The notes below the pieces were generated by a model, which was not told the DNA's origin, did not search any database, and saw nothing but the letters and a program-made list of their open reading frames with translations. A program made the translations under genes and the position numbers. Below, one piece after another: positions 1 through 10,400 of a stretch of DNA of 64,000 nucleotides; positions within the stretch are counted from its first letter, which is position 1; each line of letters begins with the position of its first letter. This stretch comes from Treponema sp. OMZ 790 (GTDB lineage: Bacteria; Spirochaetota; Spirochaetia; Treponematales; Treponemataceae). The stretch covers positions 1,984,001 through 2,048,000 of the forward strand of contig NZ_CP051201.1 in the NCBI RefSeq assembly GCF_024181285.1, in the 5' to 3' direction.

Positions 1-1086
1 CACAATGCAGATAAACAAATTCCTCCTGCCTCCCTTACAAAGCTGGTAACGATTTATACCATGCTCCAAAATCCCGAATTTAAAAGGATGGAAAAGAGGG
101 TCAGTCCTCCCAAGGAAGCTTGGGCCGTTTTTTTACCGCGAGGGGCTGCTTGGATGGGCTTGGGAGAAAATCAAAATTTAAGCGTCGAAGAACTTATAAG
201 GGGAATGGCAGTTTGTTCCGGGAATGATGCAGCCCTTGCCGCAGCCATCCTTACGGAAGGAAGCCTTAAAAAGTTTACGCTTAAAATGAACGAAGCCGTC
301 AAAAAGATGGGTTTAAAATCCACCTGCTTTGAGGACTCTTCGGGCTTAAGCGAAAAGAATCAAACCTCTGCCAAGGACTTTGCCCTATTTTCCCTCCATT
401 ATTTAAAACGCTATCCCGAAAACTTAAAAAAGTTTCATTCGCTAAATGAGATAAGCTATCCTCAAGAACACAACATCTTTATCAAAAAAAATTCCTCAGG
501 CTTAAAGCAGTTTCAAATTACAAAACCTGCTACCAATACTCTTTTAAAAAAACTGGAAGGCTGTGACGGCTTAAAAACGGGCTTTATTTACGAGTCGGGT
601 TTTAATATTTCGCTTACGGCTCAAAAAAACGGAGAACGTTTTATTGCGGTTATCTTGGGCGGTCATTGGAAAAACTTAAAAGACGGTGTCTCCACAAGAG
701 AGCAAAATTCGATTAAGCTTATGAACTTTGCATTCGATAATTTTACAAGCCTTGATATAAGGGAGCACAACAAAATCGAAAAAGCCGTAAAGGTACTGGG
801 CTCAAACCTAAACGTAAAAAATTCCGCAATTATTCCCGTCCTTGCAAATTTGGATTTTTCACAAGACTATATCACCGTGTTAAAAAACGATGAAGGGCAT
901 ATAGAAAGGGTAATCAATTTACCTGCAACAATAAAGGCTCCTATTTCTGCCGGCCGGCAAATCGGTTCTATAGAATACAGGATTAAAGATTCAGGGCTTG
1001 TCCTAAAAACCATTCCCCTCCTTTGCCCGATCGATATAAAAGAAGGCTCATCTTTTAGAAAATTTATCGACGGGTTTTTTAGATAA
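1..1086 (+). CDS. D-alanyl-D-alanine carboxypeptidase (peptidase S11), 5' end missing
   Basis: Penicillin-binding carboxypeptidase of the PBP5/DacA family, which removes the terminal D-Ala from peptidoglycan stem peptides in the periplasm. The frame is open from base 1, so the start and signal peptide lie to the left of the window; an ATG at 61 is internal because the catalytic SLTK (SxxK) motif is encoded at 31-42. The SGN triad is at 217-225 and the KTG triad at 574-582, in the usual order. The roughly 150 residues after KTG match the beta-rich C-terminal domain of this family. The stop TAA is followed by radC after about 50 bases. The class is well supported; the exact paralogue is not. 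Confidence 0.9.
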   Translation, partial: HNADKQIPPASLTKLVTIYTMLQNPEFKRMEKRVSPPKEAWAVFLPRGAAWMGLGENQNLSVEELIRGMAVCSGNDAALAAAILTEGSLKKFTLKMNEAVKKMGLKSTCFEDSSGLSEKNQTSAKDFALFSLHYLKRYPENLKKFHSLNEISYPQEHNIFIKKNSSGLKQFQITKPATNTLLKKLEGCDGLKTGFIYESGFNISLTAQKNGERFIAVILGGHWKNLKDGVSTREQNSIKLMNFAFDNFTSLDIREHNKIEKAVKVLGSNLNVKNSAIIPVLANLDFSQDYITVLKNDEGHIERVINLPATIKAPISAGRQIGSIEYRIKDSGLVLKTIPLLCPIDIKEGSSFRKFIDGFFR

Positions 1087-1136
1087 TTTTTATAAAAGTA
1101 TAGTAAATATTTAAAATAATACATACAATATAATTG

Positions 1137-1814
1137 ATGATAGGCTATAAAAATTTATCCTGTACGGACAAACCCGATATGCGGGAAAGGCTTTTAGAGT
1201 ACGGGCCTCAAAATTTAAGCGACTCCGATTTGGTGGCCATTCTTTTACGCACAGGCATTAAGGATAAACCCGTAAAAGAATTGGCCGAGGACATTATTCT
1301 CCACATCGACAGGGCAAGGCCCGAAAAAATTGAGGGCTATCTGCGCTCTATCCGCGGGATGGGAGATTCAAAGATTTCAACGGTTCTTGCTGCCATGGAA
1401 TTGGGAAGGAGGTATTACGACAATAAGAACCGAACGATTTCGCACCCGACCGATGTTGTTCCGCTCTTGCAGCACTATGCAGGGAGGGACAGGGAGCATT
1501 TTATCTGCGTTTCCTTAAATGGAGCAAACGAAATTATTGCAACCCGTGTTGTAAGTGTCGGTACAATCAACAGAACGATTGTGCATCCGCGTGAGGTTTA
1601 TTCCGATCCGCTAAAGGACAGGGCGGCTGCAATAATTGCAGCCCATAATCATCCTTCGGGAAATTTGGAGCCCTCAAGTGAAGATGTGGAGCTGACTCGC
1701 CGCATATACGAGGCAGGGCAAATTTTAGGCATCAAGCTTTTGGATCACATAATCTTGGTGCCTAACGGAAATTTTTTCAGCTTTGTGCAAAGCGGCATGA
1801 GATTGGATATGTAA
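1137..1814 (+). CDS. radC: RadC family protein (JAB/MPN domain)
   Basis: RadC-family protein of about 225 residues, the usual length. An N-terminal helix-hairpin-helix-like part (LSDSDLVAILLRTG, then RGMGDSK) is followed by the JAMM metal-binding motif AHNHPSGN...SSED, with both histidines and the distal Ser/Asp pattern visible. The family was named for DNA repair, but its biochemical role is unsettled. The frame is also open from a TTG at 1134; I chose the ATG three bases later. It lies on the same strand just after the carboxypeptidase and converges with the comF-like gene, whose stop is only 3 bases away. Confidence 0.95.
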   Translation: MIGYKNLSCTDKPDMRERLLEYGPQNLSDSDLVAILLRTGIKDKPVKELAEDIILHIDRARPEKIEGYLRSIRGMGDSKISTVLAAMELGRRYYDNKNRTISHPTDVVPLLQHYAGRDREHFICVSLNGANEIIATRVVSVGTINRTIVHPREVYSDPLKDRAAAIIAAHNHPSGNLEPSSEDVELTRRIYEAGQILGIKLLDHIILVPNGNFFSFVQSGMRLDM

Positions 1815-1817
1815 GCT

Positions 1818-2684
1818 CTAATCGAAAAAGAGGCAGAGCCCGATTACTTCTTTGCAGCCTCCTTCTTTTAAGGCTGCAGCACAAAAGTTAAGGGTTGCTC
1901 CTGTGGTCATAACATCGTCCAAGATGATAAGCTTTTCGGGCAAGGCGGTTTTTAAATCCTTGGATTGTAAAAGCCGCTTTTTTTGTTTTAAAAAAATCTT
2001 TCCCTTTAGGTTGCTTGCCCGTTTTTCGCGGGAAAGGCTTTTTTGGGAAGCCCCGTCCTTCCGTTTTAAGCAGCGGAGAACAGGAAGCTTATACAAATGT
2101 TCCAAATAGACGGAGAGGTCTTCTATTTGATCCCAGCCTTTGTTTTTAATCTTTTTAGGACGGGGCGGTACCGGCACCATAGGAATGTTTTGAAGCTCAA
2201 GACTCCCTTCGATAAAGGCAGCAAGGGCAGAAGCATAAATTTCTGCAAAACCTCTCATGTTTTGATTTTTCCACAAGCGTAAAAGCTCTCCTCCCCTGCC
2301 CTTGTAAGGATAGAGCGTGTAGACCCTTTTTACGAAATCGGATTGAAGTGAAAGCGGTTTTGCACTACCCTCTTTTTTTTCAGATTTCTGCTCATTCGTT
2401 TTTTCTCCTGCCCCTTCTTCATTTTTTTCCCGTAATTTAGCCCTGCAATTTGTGCAAAGTTCTTTTTCGGAAATTAAAATTTTTCCGCAAGACGAACAAA
2501 ACTTTTCCGGGTGTTTAAGACGGAACAAAACAGGCTCGGTCATTTCTTTTTGTAAACACTTACCACAAAGCGGAATCCCTGTTCCCGTTTCTGCCCCGCA
2601 AAAGGAACAAACCTGAGGACAAATTATCCGGGCATAAATATTCCGGAAACAGGTCAATGCCCTTAATTTAAATCTTTTTATCAT
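1818..2684 (-). CDS. comF: ComF family phosphoribosyltransferase-like protein
   Basis: ComF-type protein of 288 residues. The N-terminal half has CxxC pairs (CSFCGAE, CGKC, then CSSCGK and CTNC) that suggest a zinc ribbon. The C-terminal half is a type I phosphoribosyltransferase domain with the PRPP-binding loop LIILDDVMTTGATL. A Lys/Glu-rich insert of about 40 residues separates them. Homologues act in DNA uptake or an unknown phosphoribosyl reaction. The frame runs up to 2726, but the ATG at 2684 has a good ribosome site (AGAGGT) and gives the normal N terminus. It lies downstream of argS on the same strand. Confidence 0.88.
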   Translation of the reverse strand: MIKRFKLRALTCFRNIYARIICPQVCSFCGAETGTGIPLCGKCLQKEMTEPVLFRLKHPEKFCSSCGKILISEKELCTNCRAKLREKNEEGAGEKTNEQKSEKKEGSAKPLSLQSDFVKRVYTLYPYKGRGGELLRLWKNQNMRGFAEIYASALAAFIEGSLELQNIPMVPVPPRPKKIKNKGWDQIEDLSVYLEHLYKLPVLRCLKRKDGASQKSLSREKRASNLKGKIFLKQKKRLLQSKDLKTALPEKLIILDDVMTTGATLNFCAAALKEGGCKEVIGLCLFFD

Positions 2685-2749
2685 GATAATACCTCTTTTA
2701 TAAAAACTTTTTGCAGGGATTATCAAATCCCGAAAAAAGTTTTTTCAAA

Positions 2750-2769
2750 GCGGTTTATTTATAAACCGC
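2750..2769 (-). terminator. Hairpin after argS, possible terminator
   Basis: Perfect 8-bp stem with a 4-base loop (GCGGTTTA-TTTA-TAAACCGC). On the minus strand it is followed by a T-rich stretch, so it could end argS transcription before comF. The T run is interrupted, so termination may be weak. Confidence 0.5.
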
Positions 2770-2779
2770 ATACAATCAG

Positions 2780-2816
2780 CTAAACATTGAGGCAGAATTT
2801 CTGCCGAAATGTTTAG
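2780..2816. repeat. Long imperfect palindrome between argS and comF
   Basis: The arms CTAAACATT and AATGTTTAG enclose a second stem GGCAG/CTGCC, with only GA/GA facing between them. The 37-base structure could be part of the argS 3' end or a dispersed palindromic element. The sequence alone does not decide this. Confidence 0.6.
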
Positions 2817-2915
2817 CCTGCCTCTCTATAAGTATTATCTTAATTTTATGAGTCTTTTAGTATTTTTTAAAATTTTTTAAAAAAATTAAACGGAATATTT
2901 ACTTTTTACGGAATT

Positions 2916-4688
2916 CTACATTACTTCCATAAAGGGAATTAGCACGAGGTTCATTGCGTTTTGAAGCACTATCTTGGTTGCCCTTGCCAATTCCATTCTT
3001 GTATAAGAAAGGTCTGCGTTCTCTCCCGAAAGAATCGGGCAATCACGATAGAAGCGGCTGAAGGCTTTTGAAAGTTCGTAAAGATAGGAAGTAAGAGCCG
3101 TCGGATCCTTTTTTAAGGCAGAGCGTTCAACCTGTTCGGGAAAATCCTCCAATGTTTTTAAAAGAGCCCATTCGGATTCGTGAGTTAAAAGGGAAGCATC
3201 TAGTTTTCCGTTCTTTAGTTTTTCTTTGCCCTCTTCAGTTTCTGCCTTTCTTAAAATGGAAGAAATTCGGGCTCCCATGTATTGAAGATAGGGGCCTGTG
3301 TTTCCGGTAAAAGAAAGAGATTCCTTAGGATTAAAGAGCATGTCTTTTTTGGGACTTACCTGTAAAAGAAAATAATGCAGAGCGCCTACTGCAATTTTTT
3401 CGGCAGCAGAGGCGGGGTTCCCCACTTCCTTTTCTCTTCCGTTTTCTTCGATTTTTTTTAGAGCCTCATCTTGAAGAGAATTGATAAGGTCATCGGCATC
3501 CACTACCGTGCCCTCGCGGCTTTTCATCTTTCCCTCAGGTAAGTTTACCATTCCGTAAGAAAGATGGTATAGGTCGCGAGCCCATTCAAAACCGAGTTGT
3601 TTTAAAACATAGAAAAGAACTTGAAAATGATACTCCTGCTCGTTTCCTACAACATAGATCATTTGGTTAAAGGGCCAATCCTTGTGGCGGGAAATTGCAG
3701 TTCCTATATCCTGTGTCATGTAAAGAGAAGTGCCGTCGCTCCTCAGCAATACTTTTTTGTCGAGCTTGATGGGAGCAAGGTCAACCCAAACGGAGCCGTC
3801 TTCTTCCTTATAAAAAACACCCTGCTCCAAACCTTTTAAAATCTGATCCTTTCCTTTTAAATAAGTTTCGCTTTCATAATAAAGTTTATCGAAGGAGATG
3901 CCGGTTCTTTTATAGGTTTCTTGAATGCCGCCTATAGCCCAGCCGTTCATCATTTTCCAAAGCTCGATGAGCTCCTTATTCTTTCCGGCCTCCCAATCCA
4001 AAAGCATCTGCTTTGCCTCGGCCTCGGCCTTTTCGGGATTTTGTTCACTGTATTTATGGAAGGCAACATACATATCGCCGACAAAGCGGTCTGATTTTAT
4101 ATTTTCGCTTTCGGGAGTTTTTCCTTCGCCGAACTTTTGATAGGCTATCATGGACTTACAGATATGAACACCCCGATCGTTTATAATGTTTACCTTAAAA
4201 ACATCTGCCCCGCAAAATTTTAAAATACGCGAAATACTTTCACCCAGAGCATCGTTACGGAGGTGCCCTAAGTGGAGAGGCTTATTTGTGTTCGGACTTG
4301 AAAACTCAATCATAATTCTCTTGCCTGAAAGAGAAGAAGTTTTCCCGTAGTTTTCTTTTTGACTTAGCACCTTGTCCAAAACATTCGAGGCCACGTCTCC
4401 CTTGGCAAGAAAGACGTTTAAATATGGGCCGAGAGCCTTAGGTGTTCCGTATTTTTTTATTGTCTCATTTTCCAAAAGACTGGCACAGACATCTGAAGCA
4501 ATCTTAGCCGGAGCAGTTTTAAAGCTCTTTGCAAAGGCAAAAAGAGGAAAGGCCACATCCCCCATCTCAGGGTTGGGAGGAGTTTCTATATTTATATTTT
4601 CGGGTAAAATCTTATCGCAATTTTCGGGAGCAATCCCGTTTAAGGCATCGGCAATGATTTTTTGCCATGTAGTTTTAATGTCTTCCAT
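2916..4688 (-). CDS. argS: Arginyl-tRNA synthetase
   Basis: Class I aminoacyl-tRNA synthetase that charges tRNA-Arg with arginine in the cytoplasm; 590 residues, typical for ArgRS. It has the N-terminal Arg-tRNA synthetase domain, the HIGH-type motif in PLHLGHLRND, the KMSKS-like region GKMKSREGT and a C-terminal DALR anticodon-binding domain with TGPYLQYMGAR just before it. The frame is open to 4775, but the added N terminus is hydrophobic and unlike the family; the ATG at 4688 (MEDIKTTW) is the better start. It is divergent from efp across an intergenic space of about 105 bases. Confidence 0.96.
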   Translation of the reverse strand: MEDIKTTWQKIIADALNGIAPENCDKILPENINIETPPNPEMGDVAFPLFAFAKSFKTAPAKIASDVCASLLENETIKKYGTPKALGPYLNVFLAKGDVASNVLDKVLSQKENYGKTSSLSGKRIMIEFSSPNTNKPLHLGHLRNDALGESISRILKFCGADVFKVNIINDRGVHICKSMIAYQKFGEGKTPESENIKSDRFVGDMYVAFHKYSEQNPEKAEAEAKQMLLDWEAGKNKELIELWKMMNGWAIGGIQETYKRTGISFDKLYYESETYLKGKDQILKGLEQGVFYKEEDGSVWVDLAPIKLDKKVLLRSDGTSLYMTQDIGTAISRHKDWPFNQMIYVVGNEQEYHFQVLFYVLKQLGFEWARDLYHLSYGMVNLPEGKMKSREGTVVDADDLINSLQDEALKKIEENGREKEVGNPASAAEKIAVGALHYFLLQVSPKKDMLFNPKESLSFTGNTGPYLQYMGARISSILRKAETEEGKEKLKNGKLDASLLTHESEWALLKTLEDFPEQVERSALKKDPTALTSYLYELSKAFSRFYRDCPILSGENADLSYTRMELARATKIVLQNAMNLVLIPFMEVM

Positions 4689-4737
4689 AAGAAGTTGATT
4701 ATACCGTATTTTTTGAAAGTTTTCAATCGGGTTCTGC

Positions 4738-4766
4738 TTGCATAAAAATGCAAAAAATGCTAGAAT
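4738..4766 (+). promoter_or_regulatory. Sigma70-type promoter of efp
   Basis: TTGCAT and TAGAAT are separated by 17 bases. The expected start is near 4773, giving a leader of about 20 bases that carries the ribosome site GAGGTG in front of the efp ATG at 4794. Confidence 0.65.
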
Positions 4767-4793
4767 AACACACAATTTTTAATGAGGTGAAAA

Positions 4794-5357
4794 ATGATTA
4801 GAGGCGGAGATATAGCTAAGGGCACGGTTTTGCTCAATAAGGGTACTCCCTATTTGGTTGTTGAACGGGAATTTGTAAACCCCGGAAAGGGAGCGGCCTT
4901 TGCCCGTGTTAAAATGAAGAATTTAAGAGACGGCTCTGTTTTAATGCAGACTATCAAAACAGCAGATACCGTTGAAGATGCCGTGGTCGATACACATAAG
5001 TGTCAGTATCAGTACAAGGACGGCGACTTATTTATGTTTATGGACACCGAAAGTTTTGAATCAATTTCGGTTCCTGCCGATACAATAGGCGATAAGGAGC
5101 ACTATCTGAGAGAAGGAGACGAATACGATATTCTTATCTGGGAGAATGAGCCTATCGACGTAAGAATTCCTACAAAGATGATTTTTATTGTAGAACAAAG
5201 CGAAAATTACATAAAAGGCGATACCGTTTCGGGAGCAACAAAGCCCATAGTTACCGAAACAGGGCTTGTAGTACGCGTTCCCTTGTTTATTAAACAAGGA
5301 GAAAAAATATTGGTAAATACTGAAACAAACGAATATCAGGAAAGAGTCAATAACTAA
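4794..5357 (+). CDS. efp: Elongation factor P
   Basis: EF-P binds stalled ribosomes at the E site and helps peptide-bond formation at proline stretches. The length of 187 residues is normal. The N-terminal KOW-like domain has the conserved loop VNPGKGAAFARVK, whose lysine is the position modified in many bacteria. The two OB-fold domains follow, ending in the family signature TGLVVRVPLFIKQGEKI. A strong ribosome site precedes the ATG. The gene is monocistronic: it has its own promoter and is followed by a strong hairpin. Confidence 0.96.
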   Translation: MIRGGDIAKGTVLLNKGTPYLVVEREFVNPGKGAAFARVKMKNLRDGSVLMQTIKTADTVEDAVVDTHKCQYQYKDGDLFMFMDTESFESISVPADTIGDKEHYLREGDEYDILIWENEPIDVRIPTKMIFIVEQSENYIKGDTVSGATKPIVTETGLVVRVPLFIKQGEKILVNTETNEYQERVNN

Positions 5358-5370
5358 AAATTGATAAAAA

Positions 5371-5410
5371 AAACAGTAATTAAGGAGAACAGCCCCCTTA
5401 ATTACTGTTT
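5371..5410. terminator. Bidirectional hairpin terminator after efp
   Basis: A perfect 15-bp inverted repeat (AAACAGTAATTAAGG and its complement) with a 10-base loop lies between efp and the convergent small gene. It is flanked by an A-run on the left and T-rich sequence on the right, so it can serve both genes. Confidence 0.8.
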
Positions 5411-5419
5411 CTAACAGCT

Positions 5420-5632
5420 TTAGGCAACTACGGAAGACGATTCCGCAAGCTCATGAATATAACCGGTGCGGACGCACATATCAAAAAGATCTTTTTCTAT
5501 AAAATCTTCACTTATTTTTTGATAACCTTCTTTATCCATACAAATACGCAGGATGTATCCGGCATCAGTTTCTTGTAAAATAGAACAATATGAAGCGTCG
5601 CCTTGTGTAGTTTTTATCGAATATAATTTCAT
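5420..5632 (-). CDS. Small conserved-type hypothetical protein (70 aa)
   Basis: I do not recognise this family. The 70-residue soluble protein begins MKLYSIKTTQ and has no signal peptide or membrane segment. It is acidic near its C terminus. The start at 5632 is chosen over 5698 because it has an excellent ribosome site (GGAGGG), and the longer frame would run through the promoter region shared with tatD. It is convergent with efp and divergent from tatD. Confidence 0.6.
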   Translation of the reverse strand: MKLYSIKTTQGDASYCSILQETDAGYILRICMDKEGYQKISEDFIEKDLFDMCVRTGYIHELAESSSVVA

Positions 5633-5696
5633 AGTTTCCCTCCGTATAGTATTATTTTCGGTATACAAAAAAAGACCTTTAGGATATAATGGTTTC

Positions 5697-6536
5697 ATGT
5701 ATACTGATGCCCATGTTCATATCTTAGACACAATAGAAGAATCGGCTTCTCAAAATATCGAAAATTCAATTTCAAAGACATTTGATGAAGAAATCTTTTT
5801 TTGTGCATCGGCAAATGAAGCAGCTCGTTTTGAGGTTCAAAAAAAATTATGCAGGGAGAATTCCGAGCATTTTATCCTTTCGTTCGGCATACATCCTCAA
5901 TGCCCGATAGAAAATGAAATTCCCTATTTAGAAAAACTTATAAACTCAAAAAAAATAGCGGCTATCGGCGAATGCGGGTTTGATCTTTTTGACGAGCACT
6001 ACCGAAGCATATTGGATGAGCAAAAAAAAGTATGGAAGATACAGCTAGATTTTGCTTTAAAATCGGGACTTCCCATAATAGTTCATTGCAGAAAAGGGAT
6101 GCATCTCATCTTCGATGATGTAAAGACTCTAAAAAAAATAAATGCGGTTATCTTTCACGGATGGGCAGGCTCTGCAAACGAAGCAAGGTCGCTTTTAAAA
6201 AAAGGCGTAAATGCATATTTTTGTATCGGCAAGGGCCTGCTCCGCGGACAAAAAGCTCAAATTGAAACGGCCGCAAATTTAGAAAAGAAAAGAATTTTAA
6301 CGGAAACGGATGCCCCATATATGAGTTTAAAAGAAGAAAAATTTTCACTCCCTGCAGATATAAAAAGAGTGTTTTCTATGCTTGCAGAAATACGGGCTGA
6401 ATCGGCCGGGTTTTTAAACTATGATGAGCAAAATCACAAAAATTATACGGAAGAATTAAAGGATTCCATCTTTGAAAATTTTAAAAAAGCATACAGTATC
6501 GATTTTAAAAGTAATGTCAACGTTAAAGGTAATTGA
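5697..6536 (+). CDS. tatD: TatD family metal-dependent hydrolase
   Basis: TatD-type deoxyribonuclease/phosphoesterase with an amidohydrolase TIM barrel, 279 residues. The metal-binding motifs are present: TDAHVHI near the N terminus, GECGFDLFDEH in the middle, PIIVHCRKG, then FHGWAGS and TETDAPYM near the end. The frame is open back to 5553, but the ATG at 5697 begins exactly at the conserved barrel strand. A TATAAT box ends 6 bases before this ATG with no convincing -35 box, so the leader may be very short. The YmdB-like gene follows 32 bases later and may be co-transcribed. Confidence 0.88.
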   Translation: MYTDAHVHILDTIEESASQNIENSISKTFDEEIFFCASANEAARFEVQKKLCRENSEHFILSFGIHPQCPIENEIPYLEKLINSKKIAAIGECGFDLFDEHYRSILDEQKKVWKIQLDFALKSGLPIIVHCRKGMHLIFDDVKTLKKINAVIFHGWAGSANEARSLLKKGVNAYFCIGKGLLRGQKAQIETAANLEKKRILTETDAPYMSLKEEKFSLPADIKRVFSMLAEIRAESAGFLNYDEQNHKNYTEELKDSIFENFKKAYSIDFKSNVNVKGN

Positions 6537-6568
6537 TTTTTTTTTAATCTTATTTTAAAATAAGCCAT

Positions 6569-7366
6569 ATGAAACAATTTATAAGAATTTTTATGGGCGG
6601 AGATGTTTGCGGAAACTTAGGCCTTGAAACCCTGCAAAAACATTTGCCCTTTATAATAGAAAAAGAAAAAATAGATTTTTGCGTGGTAAACGGAGAAAAC
6701 ACGGCCCACGGTGTAGGAATAAAAGACGATCAGACTGAAGCTTTTTTTAATGCAGGCGTCGATGTTATAACCGGAGGAAATCATACTTTGGAAAGATTCG
6801 AAATCCGTATGAACTTCGGTAAGGATAAAAGAGTTTTACGGCCGCATAATTTTCCTCTCGCACAAGGTTCGGGACTCGTCATTGTCGAAAAAAACGGAAT
6901 AAGGTACAGCGTAATAAATCTTCAAGGGAGAGAAAACATGAGACCTATTGACTGTCCTTTCCAATCCGTTGATTCTCTTTTTTGTTCTCAAAGTGAAAAT
7001 AACTTATCCGAAACAATTAACATCATAGATTTCCATGCAGAATCTACAATGGAAAAAGAAGCTCTCGCTTTTTATGTTGACGGACGAGTCTCGGTATTTG
7101 CAGGAACCCATACACATACCCAAACGGCAGATGAAAGGATTTTGCCGAACGGTACGGCTTATATTACCGACCTCGGAATGATAGGAGCAAAAGAATCCGT
7201 AATCGGAGGCAGCCCTTTTACCGCTATTACAAGAACAAAGAGTCAGGTTCCGCAGCGGGTCGAAGTCCTTGAAGACGGGGTTGCAATATTTTGCGGTTTA
7301 ATTGCAGAAATAGATACCGAAACAAAAAAGGCCGTTTCAGTAAAAAGAATTCAGATCAGTTCCTAA
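6569..7366 (+). CDS. YmdB-like metallophosphoesterase (TIGR00282 family)
   Basis: Calcineurin-like phosphoesterase of the YmdB group, whose studied members hydrolyse 2',3'-cyclic nucleotides. It is 265 residues, the normal length. The dinuclear metal-site motifs are GGDVCGNLG, VVNGENTAHG, TGGNHTLER and, near the end, AGTHTHTQTAD followed by the DLGMIGAKESVIGG stretch typical of the family. It lacks a signal peptide. It follows tatD on the same strand and converges with the large exported protein to its right. Confidence 0.87.
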   Translation: MKQFIRIFMGGDVCGNLGLETLQKHLPFIIEKEKIDFCVVNGENTAHGVGIKDDQTEAFFNAGVDVITGGNHTLERFEIRMNFGKDKRVLRPHNFPLAQGSGLVIVEKNGIRYSVINLQGRENMRPIDCPFQSVDSLFCSQSENNLSETINIIDFHAESTMEKEALAFYVDGRVSVFAGTHTHTQTADERILPNGTAYITDLGMIGAKESVIGGSPFTAITRTKSQVPQRVEVLEDGVAIFCGLIAEIDTETKKAVSVKRIQISS

Positions 7367-7400
7367 AGCATAATAGATGCACTAAACAAATTCCTAACTC

Positions 7401-10400
7401 TTAAAAATCGACCTTTCCTGAAATTCCGGCATTTACATTAAGTAAAAAAGAATTTGACTTTGTAGAGGAGCCTTCTAATTCTGCAAATATTTTTACCTCT
7501 CCGTGTGCACCTATTTTTGTAGATTGCGAATGCCTAAAAGAAAATTTATAATTAAGTTTCGGTAAAGTTTTATTTTGCGAAAATTCCACAGAAAGTCTTT
7601 CTTCCCGGCTGTCCGATAAAGGTATTTTTGAAAAAGTTTCTATTAGCAGACGAGGAAGTGATGAGCCGCCTTTATAAGAAAACATTATACTTAATTTTTC
7701 TTTCCACTCATCGGTCATAAGTTTTGTATTTTCTATTTTTGAAGCCTTATATAAAAATTCATTTTCAAACCCGAGCTTATTATTCGAACCAAAGAAAAAA
7801 TAAAGACTATGAACAGAGTTAAGATTAAATTTAAAAAAATTTTTTCCGAATGAAAAACCGAATTTATAAAGCCTGTTTAATTCGTCTTGATCATAAAACT
7901 TAAACCAATCAAAATACCCATATTTACCTGATATATTTAAAGCCGTATATTTAAACGAGAAATCTATACCGTATATACTTATAGGCCCTGCATTCGATTG
8001 AGCCGACTGAACCAATCGGGATACAGACGTACCAAAGTCAATAGGAGTGTACAAATCTTTTATAGAACCGCTTATCAATCTTGAAAGGCTAAATCCGTAA
8101 GAATTGAAAAAACCGAAAAATAAATCTTTATTCTCACTTTGAATTTGAGTATTTATTTTTTGATCGAACATATCGTAAAAGAAAGGTTTTGAAAATAGCC
8201 AATACTGTCCGCCTAAACCGGTAAATAAGGAACGTAAATCGGAAGCATACGATTCAAGCTTTTCTGCCTCTGTACCGTTTTTTTCTTTTGTGATCTTTCT
8301 TTTGATAATCGGGAAAAAAAATATTTTTCCCGTATTAAACGGAATGGAAATTTCAAATCCGGTTTCATCGATTGATTTCTTTTTTGTCTTACCTTGAAAA
8401 ACGGTTTTCGAAAAAGCATCAAAATTAAAACCTGATAATTGAATACCTTCTTTATTCTCGTCTTTTGGAAAATAATTAAATAAAAAAGTTATCCCCCCGC
8501 TCCTGTCTTCGGCATTTTTTTCGCCTTTTGAATACATATCAACTAAACTCTTTGACCATGCATGATCATAAGAATATGATGAAGGATTAAAAATATTTTT
8601 ATATTTTTGGTTTATAGAAAAATCAGTCTGTGTATATATGACTCCGAAATTCGCTTCAGGAATAATAGGAGAAATTGAAGCATACATTCTTTGGGAGGTA
8701 TAGTCTTTATTATAATCGATGGCCGTCATATAATTTATATTTACATATTTTTCAAAGTTAATTTTTCCTTCTCTTCTTAATATGCTGTCATGTATATTCA
8801 CAAAAAAATCTTCAGAAGCAGAAAAATAATAAATAGGTATCGTTACCGAGTGTCCGTAACTTTCAATAATTTTAAAATTTGAATTACCTGATAAAAAATC
8901 ATTTTTTAACGATAATAAACCTGCCAATTTTATTTTCCAAATATCTAAAGAAGCATTGGTTTTTGTATGAAGGTTTAACGATTTTTTATTGCCGATAAAA
9001 TTTTCTTCAAAATAAAAAATAGGATTTGAAAATATGGGCACTTCATTTTTTGAATAAAAGGAACCTTCAAAACTATAACTAAAATAAGATTTATTTTTAA
9101 ACGAATAAAACTGTGCTTTTGCTTTTTTCTTGCGGTCTGCATCGGCTTGAAAACCAAAAACGGAACCCGTATTTATATTTTTGGTTTTATAATCTATTCC
9201 GGCTGAAAGTTTATATGTGTCTATCGGATTATATTTTTGCTTTGTAATTTCCCAATCGCCGGAACCGGCAAAAAACATATCCAAACCGGCAAGCAGTTTC
9301 CAGTGAGCTCCTCCGGCAAAACGCACTGTTCCCGAATCCGAATATGTAAGACCCTCCTTCCATTGAATTTCCACAATATCGTTTGAAAGAATGGGTTCAT
9401 TTATTGTTACCGTGTATGTAGATTCATTGTAAGTAAAATTGGATATGCTTATTCTATTTTTAAAGACACGAATACTTCCGGGAATAGCAGTATCGGGTAA
9501 AACAAACCCCGGAGAAGGGAGATAATTTTTACATAGTATTTGAAAATTTAAATTAGATTCATCCGAATTATCCGGAAGATATATTTTAGAATCCGTTTTA
9601 CGGAAAGGAAACATTTGCTCAACTCTGCTAAAATCATAACCATTAAGTGAATCCAGCACTTGAATAAATTTTAATTTTTGAAAATCGCTCAAAAAATTAT
9701 TTGTCGTTTCTATACTTGCCGTAAAAGCCGAAGTTTCATTTTGATGATTTATATCAAAAATTACCACAGAAGGATCGGTTTCATTTTGAGGTACGCTATA
9801 TCTCGAAGCGATCTCAAAGGGTGAAAACATTTTCTCTTTTAAAACCAAATAGTCTTTTCCATAAATTCTTTTTTTATAAGAATCCATTGCCGAGTGAGCT
9901 GTCATAAAATTAACTATTTCGTTAACAGCCGGAATTGACGCTGATGCAGAAAAATAAGCTTTAACATTTTGTAAATGGGAATCACCTATCCCTGAAGGAT
10001 TAGACTCCAAATCAAAATAATTTACGGCGACTCCTTCAGGATAAGATTTTTTTAACGATAAAACTTTTAAATGCGGATCGACCGAAAATTCATCAGGGCT
10101 TAAAGGCCTCCATTGACCTCCGGCAAAATCTTTAACAAAAACCGAGACGGGTTTACCGTATAGATTATCCGCAGGAATATAAAAATGCATTGCTCTTTGC
10201 CAAGCATTAATCGAAATCTTATTTTCTACAATTTCCGTACTGCCGTAATATATTTTTGAATTATATTCGGAACTTTCATACCTGAGCACCGCATCGGCAT
10301 TCCAAGTTTCTCCTGCAAATGCCCCCATAATGCCGGGACTTATAAATTTACCGCCTCCGGTATCGACATATCCGTAATTAAGCGGAAATTTTATATTACT

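Noticed and set aside
5553..5697. Longer N terminus for the TatD protein
   Set aside because: The extension overlaps the promoter region and the opposite-strand gene start, and the conserved barrel begins at the ATG at 5697.
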